Of a stretch of DNA of 39,186 bases, positions 19,289-28,413 are shown piece after piece. The stretch lies in NCBI GenBank assembly GCA_037447655.1, contig JBBHKE010001514.1:182932-222117 (forward strand), in the 5' to 3' direction. The translations under genes and the position numbers were made by a program. Origin of the DNA: Zygnema cylindricum (taxonomy: Eukaryota > Streptophyta > Zygnematophyceae > Zygnematales > Zygnemataceae). How positions within the stretch are numbered: position 1 is the stretch's first letter; each line of letters opens with the position of its first letter. The notes under the pieces are model-generated. The model did not search any database. It was not told the DNA's origin and saw nothing but the letters and a program-made list of their open reading frames with translations.

Positions 19289-19965
19289 CACTAAAATAAA
19301 TTTTGATGGGTGAAATAGATTGAATACTCTCAAAAAGATGGCGATTGCGGCACATGTGGGCTGATAAACCGGAGTCCATTATCTATTATTTTTCCTCCAC
19401 GCCTTCCGTTGCTTATGCCATCGCAAATTATTTCTTTTCATTGTTGTCGAAAAAGCTGGTCACATCCTCCTCCTTAATTTTGTTGAAAAGAGCAGTTGGA
19501 CGTCCACGTCATTGAGAAGGAACCAGACTTTAATCCCAACTAGAGCAAAAATTTCTTGTGGCTTTCGCTCCCTTGTAGGCATGACACATTCTGAACAAAT
19601 GCCCATTTTTATCACAATAATAGGAGGTTAATGGTGACCTTCTAGGACCACTACCTCTACCAATGCCACTGCCATTCTTAGAGTCTGGAAACTGGTTAGC
19701 TAGTGCGTGCACATACTTACTACTACCTCTTTTTGAAGTCTACTTAGCTTCTTCGCTTAAAATAAAGTGAATTGCTAAGGCAATATTTCATTGACGTTGT
19801 GGAAGAACCCTAAGCATATGCATGGCTCCCTTATATTCATGGGGTAGAGTTCTCATCAACAACATAGCTTGCAGAGGTGGTGAAGAATCCCACCCTGCAC
19901 TAGTACTCTGAAGGAACAACCTTTTCATAACATGACAATGATCTAAAATACTGCTATTTTTGGAA
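19289..19965 (-). pseudogene. Copia family B gag to protease start
   Basis: The minus strand carries the UBN2 end (MLLMRTLPHEYKGAM-like), a short basic SerGly stretch, a zinc knuckle reading SYYCDKNGHLFRMC (first Cys replaced by Ser), AYKGAKAT, and a protease active site with IMDSGLSAHMC-like residues, all with stops and frameshifts. The sequence is cut in protease by the family B LTR head at 19288. It preserves the empty target site (about 19895-19910) for the solo LTR at 11398. Confidence 0.83.
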
Positions 19966-20667
19966 AGCTTTCAGTGATAGCAGACAAAGCAGCGTAGCAT
20001 CACAGCAGCGTAGCAGCACAGCAGAGGAGCAGCAGAGCAGCTGCTATGCAGACAGAGCAGCGTAGCAGCAATGTTACGCAGCAGCAGAGCAGCTGCTATG
20101 CAGACAGAGCAACGTAGCAGCGCAGCAACTAAGCTGCGGTCACTTTAGGTATGATTCGGTACGGACAACGCAGCTGCGATTGATACGAATCAAGTCAACA
20201 GACCTCAAGTTAGTGGGTAGCTCAGTTGTAGCTCAATGGTAGCTTAGTGGTACCTTAGTGGTAGCTCAGTGGTAGCTCACTTGTAGCTTAGTATTAGCTT
20301 GGCAGCTTGATGTACCTCTCAGGTACACTAGAATTGCCGGTACAACACTAGTATAAGACTTAGAACTCAGAACACATGATGTATCCAGACTTCTAAGTAG
20401 TAAAACTGCAAACAATTTTTGGGAAACTTCTAAGTATTATATCTTGAGTGTTGTGGGGTCAATTGTACTAAAACTTTGGGAATTGTTAGTGTTTATGCTG
20501 CTCTTTTCTTTGATAGAGCTTTGTGAAGTTTGGATGCGTGTATAAGATTTTGTGAGCACTTGTAAACAACTGTTTGGTAGGATTCTTGATAGTTTCTGAG
20601 AGTGTATCATGTCTACTTCTATTACTATTGTTGCTCCTCCACCAGCACCAGTGGATGTAGAACAACA
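19966..20667 (+). mobile_element. D-like copia LTR (left border uncertain)
   Basis: The right end is firm: GTAGAACAACA followed at once by a degenerate primer site, with the gag ATG 59 nt inside the LTR, exactly as in family D (5455-5513). A TATA-like GTATAAGACTTAG near 20351 aligns with the D promoter region. The left part is a short-unit repeat (19985-20130) followed by TAGCTCAGTGG-like repeats (20218-20300). I could not fix the 5' end, and similarity to D fades upstream of about 20340. Confidence 0.6.
19985..20130. repeat. GCAGCGTAGCA-type short repeats
   Basis: Irregular repeats of AGCAGCGTAGCAGC and GCAGAGCAGCTGCTATGCAGACAGAGCA; the second unit occurs twice (around 20031 and 20090). Related repeats lie in the chromovirus LTRs at 30305-30455 and 35665-35812. 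Confidence 0.75.
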
Positions 20668-21130
20668 GGTTTTGGGCCTGTCATCAAGAATTCCTATCTT
20701 TTTCGGGGAAAAGTATGTTTACTGGGCGGATATGGTGGAGACACATTTTTGAGAATGACAATCTTTTAGATATATTGGATGGTTCGCTGGATGAATCTGA
20801 TCCGTCATGGTCTAAGAAAAAAACAGAGGCTCGTTCTATTCTGAAATTTTGTATACATGAGGACTTAGCTATGTCTCGGATAAAAATGATTAATACAATT
20901 GATATCTAAAAATCTCTTAAAAATGATTATGAAAAAGCTAATGTCCAGGAAGAGCTTCTATTGGCTGGAAAAACTTGGGACTATAAGTACACTGGCGGTA
21001 CAATGGCTGAATATTCTAACAGATTCCGCATCCTTGTAGATGCACATGCTTGTGCAGGTGGGGTGTTTCCTCCGTTTCAACAGGCAGCTTTGCTCATGAG
21101 GTGTGTCATGCCGCATCTCGTCGGCTATTT
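20609..21130 (+). pseudogene. D-like copia gag, 5' part
   Basis: The ATG at 20609 (MSTSITIVAPPPAPVDVEQQ) lies in the LTR; the frame crosses the primer site as VLGLSSRIPIF, then KYVYWADMVETHF. Stops follow after THF and at about 20907. The UBN2-type region continues in parts: ENDNLLDILDGSLDESDPSW, KFCIHEDLAMSRI and, in a second block (20961-21131), YTGGTMAEYSNRFRILVD. Homology ends near 21130 at an LTR-like fragment. No zinc knuckle or pol is present. Confidence 0.8.
20668..20682 (+). other. Degenerate primer-binding site
   Basis: GGTTTTGGGCCTGTC occupies the place of GGTTATGGGCCCACC right after the LTR end. It matches 11 of 15 positions and is read as gag (VLGL). Confidence 0.6.
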
Positions 21131-21590
21131 TAGTTTTTTATATTTAGGTGTAGGACGGGCAGCCGCTACACTAATTCGTATTTGGGTATTTTTTGGGTTT
21201 CGCAGATCCGTACGACTTGTACCGTACGACCCACATTTTCCGTGATTTCCGGGATGGCAATTTGGACCGTACCCGCGGTCCTACCGTACGACGTATAATT
21301 TCCACGATTTCGTCGACGGCGGATTTTATTATTTCGCGTCGACCGTACGACTTACGGCGACCGGAATTTCCGCGGCCACAAATTGGACCGTACTTACGGT
21401 TCTGCCGTACTTATTTATTTTCTGCTGGATTTCCCGCCGACGACACATATAAACCGACCTAACCATAACCTGTTAAGTCGTTGACCTTTCTTTTTCTTCC
21501 ACCTTGCCTGTTGCGGTATTTGTCCATTTGTACTTTATGTTTTATTTCATTTACGATATCTCGCTATCATTTGAGTTTAAGTTGAGCTTA
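21131..21590 (+). other. Unclassified LTR-like fragment with TATA box and CGTACGAC repeats
   Basis: There is no gene here. The sequence is rich in CCGTACGAC and ATTTGGACCGTAC units (21205-21410), GC-rich, and ends in a promoter-like stretch, CACATATAAACCGACC. It begins after D-like gag and ends where minus-strand family A gag begins. Composition differs from both neighbours. It may be part of an LTR from a family not otherwise present in the window; the borders are approximate. Confidence 0.45.
21448..21453 (+). promoter_or_regulatory. TATA box (TATAAA)
   Basis: TATAAA in the context CACATATAAACCGACC, downstream of the GTAC-rich repeats. It is a typical retrotransposon or plant promoter context, without evidence of use. 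Confidence 0.45.
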
Positions 21591-22096
21591 GCTGATGATA
21601 CTGCATGCACCTTCATGTTATTGGACACATGCACGACATCTATGAGAGCCATCCAAAGATCGTATGCCCTTTCTACCTCCAAATGAGGACATGCAAGTCC
21701 TTGAGTGAGATGACGTAAGATGAAGTGCTTTGCTGCCATATTGTTGAAGTCCCAGGTTTCGGTATCATTCTCCTCGTTCCTCGAAATAGGTGACATGAAT
21801 GACGAACCAGTTGCTATTGGTGTGGTCGCCTCCTTCTCCTTTCCTTTGTCCACCACCTCTCCTTCTTTTGTTTCCTCCTTTGAAGGTGGATCCTCTTTCC
21901 TGGTGACTTTGCTTCCTCCAAACCCTCGAGGAATTCCAAGACTTGATGGACGCCCCAACCGTCCACTCAATATCCCCCAAAACCTTTTTTCGCATAGAGC
22001 TCCTATCATCATACTTTCCCAATATATGAAGCAAGTTCCAGTAAAGATTTGTACTTTAGAGGGTGGGCCCACAACCTGAAACTCTGAGACCTCCAT
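21591..22096 (-). pseudogene. Copia family A gag, 5' part
   Basis: The minus strand is open for 181 codons from the ATG at 22096, which lies in the LTR. The start is MEVSEFQVVGPPSKV, then CFIYWESMMIGALCEKRFWGILSG, a Lys/Glu-rich stretch (KEEDPPSKEETKEGE), then WDFNNMAAKHFILRHLTQGLA and ERAYDLWMALIDV of the UBN2 domain. Homology fades near 21600, so the last codons of the frame are probably not Gag. This is the longest intact Gag N-terminus of the family in the window. The rest of the element is absent. Confidence 0.85.
22062..22076 (-). other. Primer-binding site of A4
   Basis: The minus strand reads GGTTGTGGGCCCACC, 14 of 15 matches to the plant iMet anticodon-arm complement, with no spacer after the LTR. 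Confidence 0.82.
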
Positions 22097-23131
22097 AAGT
22101 CCTCAGAGTTGACAGCTTCCATGAAGCCTCTAGGATAACCCTGACCCCTTTGTGTTTCAGCAAAAACAACTGCCACCCTGGCAAAAAATAACCCTGACCA
22201 AATTCACCCTTGTGAATGGAAGACTTCCATGATTCGATAGCAAAAAGAATCTCTGAATTTGCTCCCCTGAGCAGTAAGTTATGGAGGCTCAAAGTTGACC
22301 TTTTGTACAAAAGCTCTCTGGGAGAGAGGGTCCTATCTCCTAATTTTTCTAATTCCTATCTCTCTCACAGACTCTATCTACTGATGTACGGAGCCAATCA
22401 GATTACAGTTCCGTACACAAAAGTACAGCTGTCGGTGTACTTTCTGTACGGACACTGTACGACATGGCCTAAATGTCGACACGTGGTATGTCTGGATTCG
22501 CTCCCTTAATCCTCGGAGATGCCGCGATCCAATGTCATTCCGCCACGTGTCATCCGATGTGGCGATGACCACAAACCGCCGAAATCCTCTTCCGCGATCT
22601 CGGCGTTAATTCCGGCCGTCCGATTAAATTCACATTTAATCGTAGCCGTAATAAATACATGCGCGATATTTGTTTCATTAAAGAAAAAAATGCGCGGTAT
22701 TGGTTTTTTATCCGTATTGTAATCCGTACTTTTACATTACTGGATCTATGTATTCCGTAAACAGTTACAGTTAAATGAATTACCCTACCTGATAATGTTT
22801 AATTAATTATCAAACCATATAGTATGTAACACTAGTCCTAGACTTAACGGCTAAGGCTACTGGCTAGCAAAAGTCTGCCGGCCGGTAGGTACCAGGATCA
22901 AATCCTCTAGCCGGCACATACCTTTTAGTAAATAAACCCCTTACTAATATACATTTCCCGTAAACCTCTGGATAGCCTAGGTAGCCATGGCTCTAGCTCC
23001 CTCTCCAATTTCTCAGTGACTGCGACAAGTTTGAGGGTTGGAGAGAGAAGTTAGAGGTAGACTGCCTCGGCTTCTTTCTATATTTCTATTTCGACCTAGA
23101 AAATACATAAAATGGACCATTAATTTCTACA
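22077..23131 (-). mobile_element. Copia family A LTR (copy A4)
   Basis: This is a 1055-bp LTR in minus orientation with a primer site and gag downstream, so it is a 5' LTR. The right border (23131) cuts into a plus-strand C-like LTR. It contains two CACGTG palindromes (22480-22485 and 22544-22549), seven GTAC tetramers between about 22304 and 22460, the inverted repeat (22991-23056) and the tRNA-like segment. It is the best copy for describing the LTR because it is linked to gag. Confidence 0.9.
22841..22918 (+). other. tRNA-like segment, antisense within LTR A4
   Basis: It carries the CAGG-ATCAAAT-CCTC T-arm-like loop. A perfect 7-bp outer stem, TGCCGGC with GCCGGCA, encloses it in this copy. 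Confidence 0.48.
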
Positions 23132-23507
23132 TCGTACACAAGATGTACAGAAAGTACATCGGCCTTAGTACCTTTCTGTACTTTATAATCTTCTGATTGG
23201 TTCGTACATCAATATATAGGGGTTGTGAGAGGGGTTTAGGACTTAGAGGATATAAGAGGTAGCCGCCTCTCTCCGAACGAGCTTGTATAAATATTGACAT
23301 CTTTGCCACTTGATAATTAATCGTTTGGTTGGGCGTTTTCACTGATTCTTTTTGCTATGGAATCAAGGGAGTCAGAATCCACAGGGGTGCAGTCAGATTG
23401 TCTATTTGTCTGCTTGGGTGGCAGTTACTCTAGTTGAAAGTCGGTTAGTGTACAACTACCTAGAGGCTTCCTAAATTTTGATCCATAATGGGGGACACAG
23501 AATTGCA
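23132..23507 (+). mobile_element. C-like copia LTR, 3' part
   Basis: The 3' third of a plus-strand LTR, cut on the left by the A4 insertion. It begins with six GTAC tetramers in about 73 bp (23134-23206), then a TATA box (TATATAG at 23213), and ends GAATTGCA followed by a primer site. It is similar to 2120-2505. Confidence 0.85.
23213..23218 (+). promoter_or_regulatory. TATA box in C-like LTR
   Basis: ATCAATATATAGGGG, 275 nt upstream of the gag ATG (23488) and just downstream of the GTAC cluster. It is a clear TATA-like element, whereas the homologous place in family A LTRs reads GTAGATAGAG. Confidence 0.55.
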
Positions 23508-24450
23508 TGTTATGGGCCCACCCTCTAGAGTGCTCATATTCAACGGATCTGGGTTCATTTACTGGGAAGCCATGATGACAGAGGCATTGTGTGAAAAACG
23601 ATACTGGGATATTATTAGTGGACAAGTGAAACGTCCACCTCAGGGAACTCCACCAGGGTTTGGATGAGTGAGGTTTACTGCAGCTGCATCTACACCAACG
23701 GAGGAGACAGATGATGGGGACAGCAGTATGTCCGAAAAGGGAAAGGAGACACCTCTAACTCCCATTGCCACGGCATCCGTAGCGGTGGCCGTGAAGACAG
23801 AGGAAAACGACATTCTGATGTGGGAGTACACCAACATGAATGCCAGGCATTTTATTTAGAGGCACCTTACCCAAGCTTGGCGACCTCTCATCTTCACATC
23901 TTCAAGGCCAAGGAGCTGTGGATGACTTTAGTCGAGATCTATAGAGTTGGTACCATTCAGGAGCTCCAGTTGGTTGAGCAAAGGCTGAACAGTTTTACTT
24001 ACAAAGGAGGGAAGATGTTAGACAACTGCAATGATCTCTCTTGTCAATACATGGAGATGGAAAGTGCCAGATTGCCAGACACTATGAAGATGAAAGTTAA
24101 TACCCTCATCATGAAGTTGCCTGATGAGTTTGAACATATAGTGTACCGAGTACAAGAAATGGATGATAGTTCTTGGAAGTGTCTACCACCGTGGTCCGAA
24201 TGATACTCGTGCAGGAGAACACTATTGAGATCCGTAGAGGAGGAAAGAGCGTTGAAGCTCTAGCTGCCGGAACGGACCGGTGGAGGAAGGATCCGAAGAA
24301 GCCATACAACAGCTTCAAAGAGGAGAAGGACCAACCTGGAGAACCGAGGGCTCCAAAGGGTCTTTGCCATTTATGCATAAAGCCGGGACACTTCATAGCT
24401 GATTGCATCAAGCTATCGGAGAAGAGGCTTTAAGAAAACCGTGGAGGAGG
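23488..24450 (+). pseudogene. C-like copia gag
   Basis: The ATG at 23488 is 20 nt inside the LTR; MGDTELHVMGPPSRV then FIYWEAMMTEALCEKRYWDIISG. A stop follows at the codon after TPPGFG. Later blocks lie in other frames: WEYTNMNARHF, FKAKELWMTLVEIYRVGTIQELQL, KMLDNCNDLSCQYMEME, LIMKLPDEFEHIVYRVQ (23820-24203), then ILVQENTIEIRRGGKSVEALAAG and an intact zinc knuckle CHLCIKPGHFIADC (24173-24433). Frameshifts lie near 23860 and 24180. Confidence 0.87.
23508..23522 (+). other. Primer-binding site of C-like element
   Basis: TGTTATGGGCCCACC directly after the LTR end: 14 of 15 matches to the iMet-type site, translated as HVMGPP. Confidence 0.82.
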
Positions 24451-24906
24451 TACTTCCAAAGGGAAGAAGAAAGCACTTGTGGTCACACGAGTGAAAGGAA
24501 AGACCGAGGAGGACGAGTCTTCTGAGGAGGAGGATGGGGAGCTCCTTCTTGATGACAATCTAGAGGCAAAAGACATCTCTTGGAAACAGAAGTGTGCCCT
24601 TAGAGCCATTCGGGAAGCTCCAGAGGAGGGATGGATCATCGACTCAAGTGCATCCATGCATGTGTCGTGACAGGCACCTCTTCACTAAGCTAAGAACGAT
24701 CCCTACTGTAGAAATAGAGTATGGGGATGGGAGAGTAGTTACCACAGATCTAGTGGGCTCGGTAGATCTCAAAGTCTTAGTGGAGGGTAAGACTTCCATT
24801 CTCACCTTCTCAGATGTGCTCCACATTCCTCAGCTGAGAAAAAATCTTGTGTCTACTTTGTATTAGATGACAAGGATTTTGATACCTTCACTAGAAAGGG
24901 AGTCTT
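24451..24906 (+). pseudogene. C-like copia protease, truncated
   Basis: An acidic Ser/Glu linker (EEDESSEEEDGELL) leads into the active site, which reads GWIIDSSASMHVS (Gly to Ser in DSGA), followed by a stop. The rest, EIEYGDGRVVTTDLVGSVDLKVLVEGKTSILTFSDVLHIPQL, is in another frame and ends with a one-base deletion near 24860. Homology to copia stops at RKGVF (about 24906), where gypsy protease sequence starts. Confidence 0.85.
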
Positions 24907-25540
24907 TAAGTTTCAAAAAGGGCAAACTGAACATCATGAGATTAGCTGGTGAGGGAGGAGACCCTTTGATATTTCGAGGTCGAATCGGAGTGAGCGGAGT
25001 TAGTTTCATGGTGGACTTCGGTGCATTGGGGAAATTCATCAATGAGATGACGCTGAAAAGATTGAAACTTCCTCTCGTGGTGCTAAAGGATCGTCAGTTG
25101 GTACAATTGGCCGACGAAAGTTCATTGGACATTACCCATCGTACTCCGAGGTTACGCGTCGTAATTGGGAGGTTCCAATGGTACGACAAATTTCATGTAT
25201 TACCTCTTGAAGACCATGAGGTAATCTTGGGGAAGCCGTGGCTACAAAAATGGAATCCGACCATCGACTAGAGAAGTGGCAGCATGAGAGTGAAGAAAGG
25301 TGAAGAAGAGTTTGAGGTAAAAGCGGGGGGAGCGGCTGGTAAGGGAGAGGAAGAGGGACGTCTGCTTTCGGCCTTACAGCTAAAGAGGGCACCCAAAAAG
25401 GGGGGAGACAATTGGTATGGCAGTCGTCCAGCCTATGGAGGAGGCAAAGGAGGATATTCCAGAGGAATGGAAGAAGAAAGATTCCAGCTTCGACTAAAAA
25501 GCAAGTGACGACACTACAAAGACTTCCAAAGAGGCCCCGG
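24907..25540 (+). pseudogene. Chromovirus G1 protease and linker
   Basis: This is a gypsy-type retropepsin: VSFMVDFGALGKFINEMTLKRL, where the active-site Asp-Ser/Thr-Gly is Asp-Phe-Gly, so activity is probably lost. It is followed by DRQLVQLADESSLDITHRTP and the C-terminal EVILGKPWLQKWNPTID. A stop (25269-25271) precedes a charged, Gly-rich linker (25284-25508) with LSALQLKRAPKKG. No gypsy gag, 5' LTR or primer site lies upstream; the element is fused to copia sequence. Confidence 0.85.
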
Positions 25541-26400
25541 AAGTCGTGACAAAACTTCTCGAGGAGTATGTTGATGTTTTTCCCCGAAGCTCCCCGAAGG
25601 ATTACCTCCGAAGCGCGAGGTAGACCACAAGATAGAGTTTGTGCCCGGAGCGGTACCCCCCGGCTAATCGGATGTACAAGATGAGTAACACCGAATTAGA
25701 CGAACTCAAAAAGCAACTTGCGGAGTTGGTCGAAGTCGGAGCAATTGAACCGAGCAAGTCGCCGTATGGAGCCCCCGTCCTCTTCGTGAATAAGAAAGAT
25801 GGAGGTTTTCGTATGTGTGTGGATTACCGAGAACTAAACAAGTTAACGGTGAAGAATGCGCACCCTTTACCGAGAATAGATGAATTGTTGGATCAACTTC
25901 GAGGTGCTAAATATTTCTCGAAGATAGATTTGCGGAGCAGCTATCACCAGATCAGAATTGCCAAGGAGGATGTGAAAAAGAAGACGTTTAGAACTCGGTA
26001 TGGCCATTTCCAGTTTCAGGTGATGCCGTTCGGCTTGACTAATGTGCCGACGACTTTTATGCATCTGATGAACTCCATCTTTCGATAATATCTGGATGCG
26101 TTTGTGATTGTCTTTCTAAACGACATCTTGGTGTATAGCCGAACGCTAGAGGATCATATGAAGCATCTGCGGACGGTCCTGCAAGTCCTTCAGGATAACC
26201 ACTTGTACGCAAAAAGAAGTAAATGTGACTTCTTGAAAGAAAAGATTGATTTTTTGGGCCATTTGGTGAGTCAAAACGGAATCGCAGTGGATCCGAACAA
26301 AACAAGGGCAGTGAAGGAATGGCCGCAGCCGGCGTAAATTACGGAAGAATGGAGCTTTCTGGGATTATGCTCCTACTATCGACAGTTTGTCAAAGGTATC
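25541..26400 (+). pseudogene. Chromovirus G1 reverse transcriptase
   Basis: LLEEYVDVF (with a frameshift near 25590), then an open frame with [76 protein letters not shown] and [12 protein letters not shown], all classic Ty3/gypsy RT blocks. The catalytic box reads FLNDILVYS instead of the usual F(I/V)DDILVYS, so one Asp is lost. Stops at 26086 (CAA/CAG to TAA), 26335 and 26425 lie in the same frame, so decay was by substitution. Confidence 0.92.
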
Positions 26401-27145
26401 GCAAAAATTGCTGCACCACTCACGTAATTGCTCAGAAATGACGTGCCCTACGAGTGGAAAACGGCGCAAGGGGCAACGTTTAACACGCTAATGGAGCGGT
26501 TGGTTACCGCCCCTGTGTTAGCTGTTCCCGACCCGGACTTACCTTGGACGATAATCACAGACGCCATCGATACGGCTATTGGAGCAATCCTTATGCAGGA
26601 TCAAGGAAAAGGCCTACAGCCCATTGCCTACGACAACCGAAAGCTAAAGGCAGCAGAGCTTACCTGGGCCACTCAGGAAAAAGAGACAATTGCGATCATC
26701 AATGCGCTGGAGGTTTGGAAATGTTACGTTCAGGGGAAGCGGATCACGGTCATCACGGATCACCACGCCCTACAGTACTTACAAACGCAACCGAAGTTGC
26801 CCAGGAAACAAGTGAGGTGGATGACGTTTCTTCAGACTTTCAAGCCGAAACTGGCTATTGAGTATAAGCCGGGCAAGACGAACCCGGCGGATGCGCTGTC
26901 AAGAAGACCCGGAGTCGCTGCGCCAGCGGCGGAGCAACGATCGCAGACATCGCAGGATGTCAACGTAAGCTCTGCGAAGACAAACACCGCATCGTCGAAT
27001 GCAATGCAGGATTCGAGGCTCAGCGCAGTCACCAGTACGGTGCAAGTGGACAAGCAGTGGTTATGTAGGATCAAGGCCGATTACGACGAAGACGAGACAA
27101 TGAAGGCACTCATTAAAAGGAAGGTATTAATTTGAAATACTAATG
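26401..27145 (+). pseudogene. Chromovirus G1 RNase H and tether
   Basis: The connection YEWKTAQGATFNTLMERL leads to RNase H with PWTIITDAIDTAIGAILMQ (first Asp), WATQEKETIAIINALEVWKCYV (Glu) and ITVITDHHALQYL (Asp), ending IEYKPGKTNPADALSRRP. A Ser/Thr-rich spacer follows and the frame stops at 27133-27135 in a region where KVLI would continue to integrase. The domain is full length by eye. Confidence 0.9.
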
Positions 27146-27147
27146 GT

Positions 27148-28250
27148 ATGTGTCGGTACAAACCAAGTCAAGCAACCAGACATTACCTTCCGACAAACAA
27201 AGAGTTACCTTATGCAATACTTAAAATGAGTCATAACGAACCGCTCAGCCGACATTTCGGGCGAGATAAAACAACGTCACGTGTCTCTGAGGCGTATTAT
27301 TGGCCGAACATGACTCGAGACGTTGTGGATTATGTCCGGACCTGTGACTCTTGTAATAGGTATAAATCGGAATCGGGGCAACAGGGTCTGTTACAACCCC
27401 TCCCGATACCATCTGTTCCTTGGGAGGCGATCTCGATGGATTTCATTGTGGCTCTTCCGTTGACTAAGGAGGGCTATGACTCAATATTCGTCGTGGTGGA
27501 CTATTTAACAAAAATGGCTTATTTCCTAACCACGACAACTACGGCCACTTCGCGAGATGTCGTGGACTTGTTCTTTCGAAAGATATTTCGCCATCATGGA
27601 CTTCCGAAGAAGATCGTCAGCGAATGCGATCGGAAATTTGTGAGCCACTTTTGGAGAAACCTATTTGAGATGTGTGGCACACAGTTGGCCATGTCAACAG
27701 CTTATCACCCTCAGACTGATGGTCAGACTGAAAGGGTAAATCATACTTTGGAAGAGGCTTTGCGAGCGTACGTTTGAGTCCACCAAACGGATTGGGTGAT
27801 CCATTTAACGGCGATACACTCGTCAACAAATGCTACGCCCTTCTCCCTCAATTGTCGACTGCCCACACTACCCCAAAATCTATTGTTGGCAAACTGTCCT
27901 ACACCCGCAACCTTGGATTTTGCCCAAACACTGCAAAGGAACCTGGAAAAAGCCGTGAAGGTGCTCCAACTCTCCAAGGATCGCCAAAAGTAACAGGCCG
28001 ACACTCACCGGAAGGACGCAGTTTTCAGCGTGGGTGATAACGTTTGCCTTAATATGGCAAACTTATCCTTGTTAGGTGCCCTCTCGAAGAAATTGGCACC
28101 AAAATTCACGCGCCCGTTCACCGTTCTTTCGCTAGTGGGAGAGGTAGCATATAAGCTGGATATACCGGATGACTGACATATCCACAATGTGTTCCATGTT
28201 TCCCTTCTCAAACCATTTCCCGACCCAGATTCGATATTTCGTGGTCGACA
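27148..28250 (+). pseudogene. Chromovirus G1 integrase
   Basis: The zinc-binding region is SRHFGRDKT...YYWPNMTRDVVDYVRTCDSCNRYKS. The core has SMDFIVALPLTKEGYDSIFVVVDYLTKMA (first Asp), VSECDRKFVSHFW (the usual SDRD is SECD, so the second Asp is changed to Glu) and DGQTERVNHTLEE (Glu). After AYV there is a stop, and relative to G2 a 24-nt stretch is missing near 27818. The C-terminal part (GDNVCLNMANLS..., KKLAPKFTRPFTVLS, HNVFHVSLLKPF) is split between frames. Confidence 0.9.
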
Positions 28251-28290
28251 ACAGAACACTCCTTTACCGCCCATTAAAGGTACTTCGGAA

Positions 28291-28413
28291 CAATATGAGG
28301 TGGAAGAGATCCTTCAGTCGCGTCGCTCTCGGGATTTCACCTCCACCCAATATTTGGTGCGTTGGAAAGGCTACGGAGTTCAGGACGACTCTTGAGTGGA
28401 CGAGGGGGATCTG
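28291..28413 (+). pseudogene. Chromodomain of G1
   Basis: YEVEEILQSRRSRD, then TQYLVRWKGYGVQDDS and DEGDL. The aromatic residues of the chromo fold (Y, W) are kept up to a TGA at 28393-28395, where Trp is expected. It marks the element as a chromovirus; in such elements this domain is thought to direct integration to histone-marked chromatin. Confidence 0.88.

Noticed and set aside
19985-20130. CRISPR-like array
   Set aside because: Units are short, irregular and overlapping, with no unique spacers of constant length, in a eukaryotic retrotransposon context.
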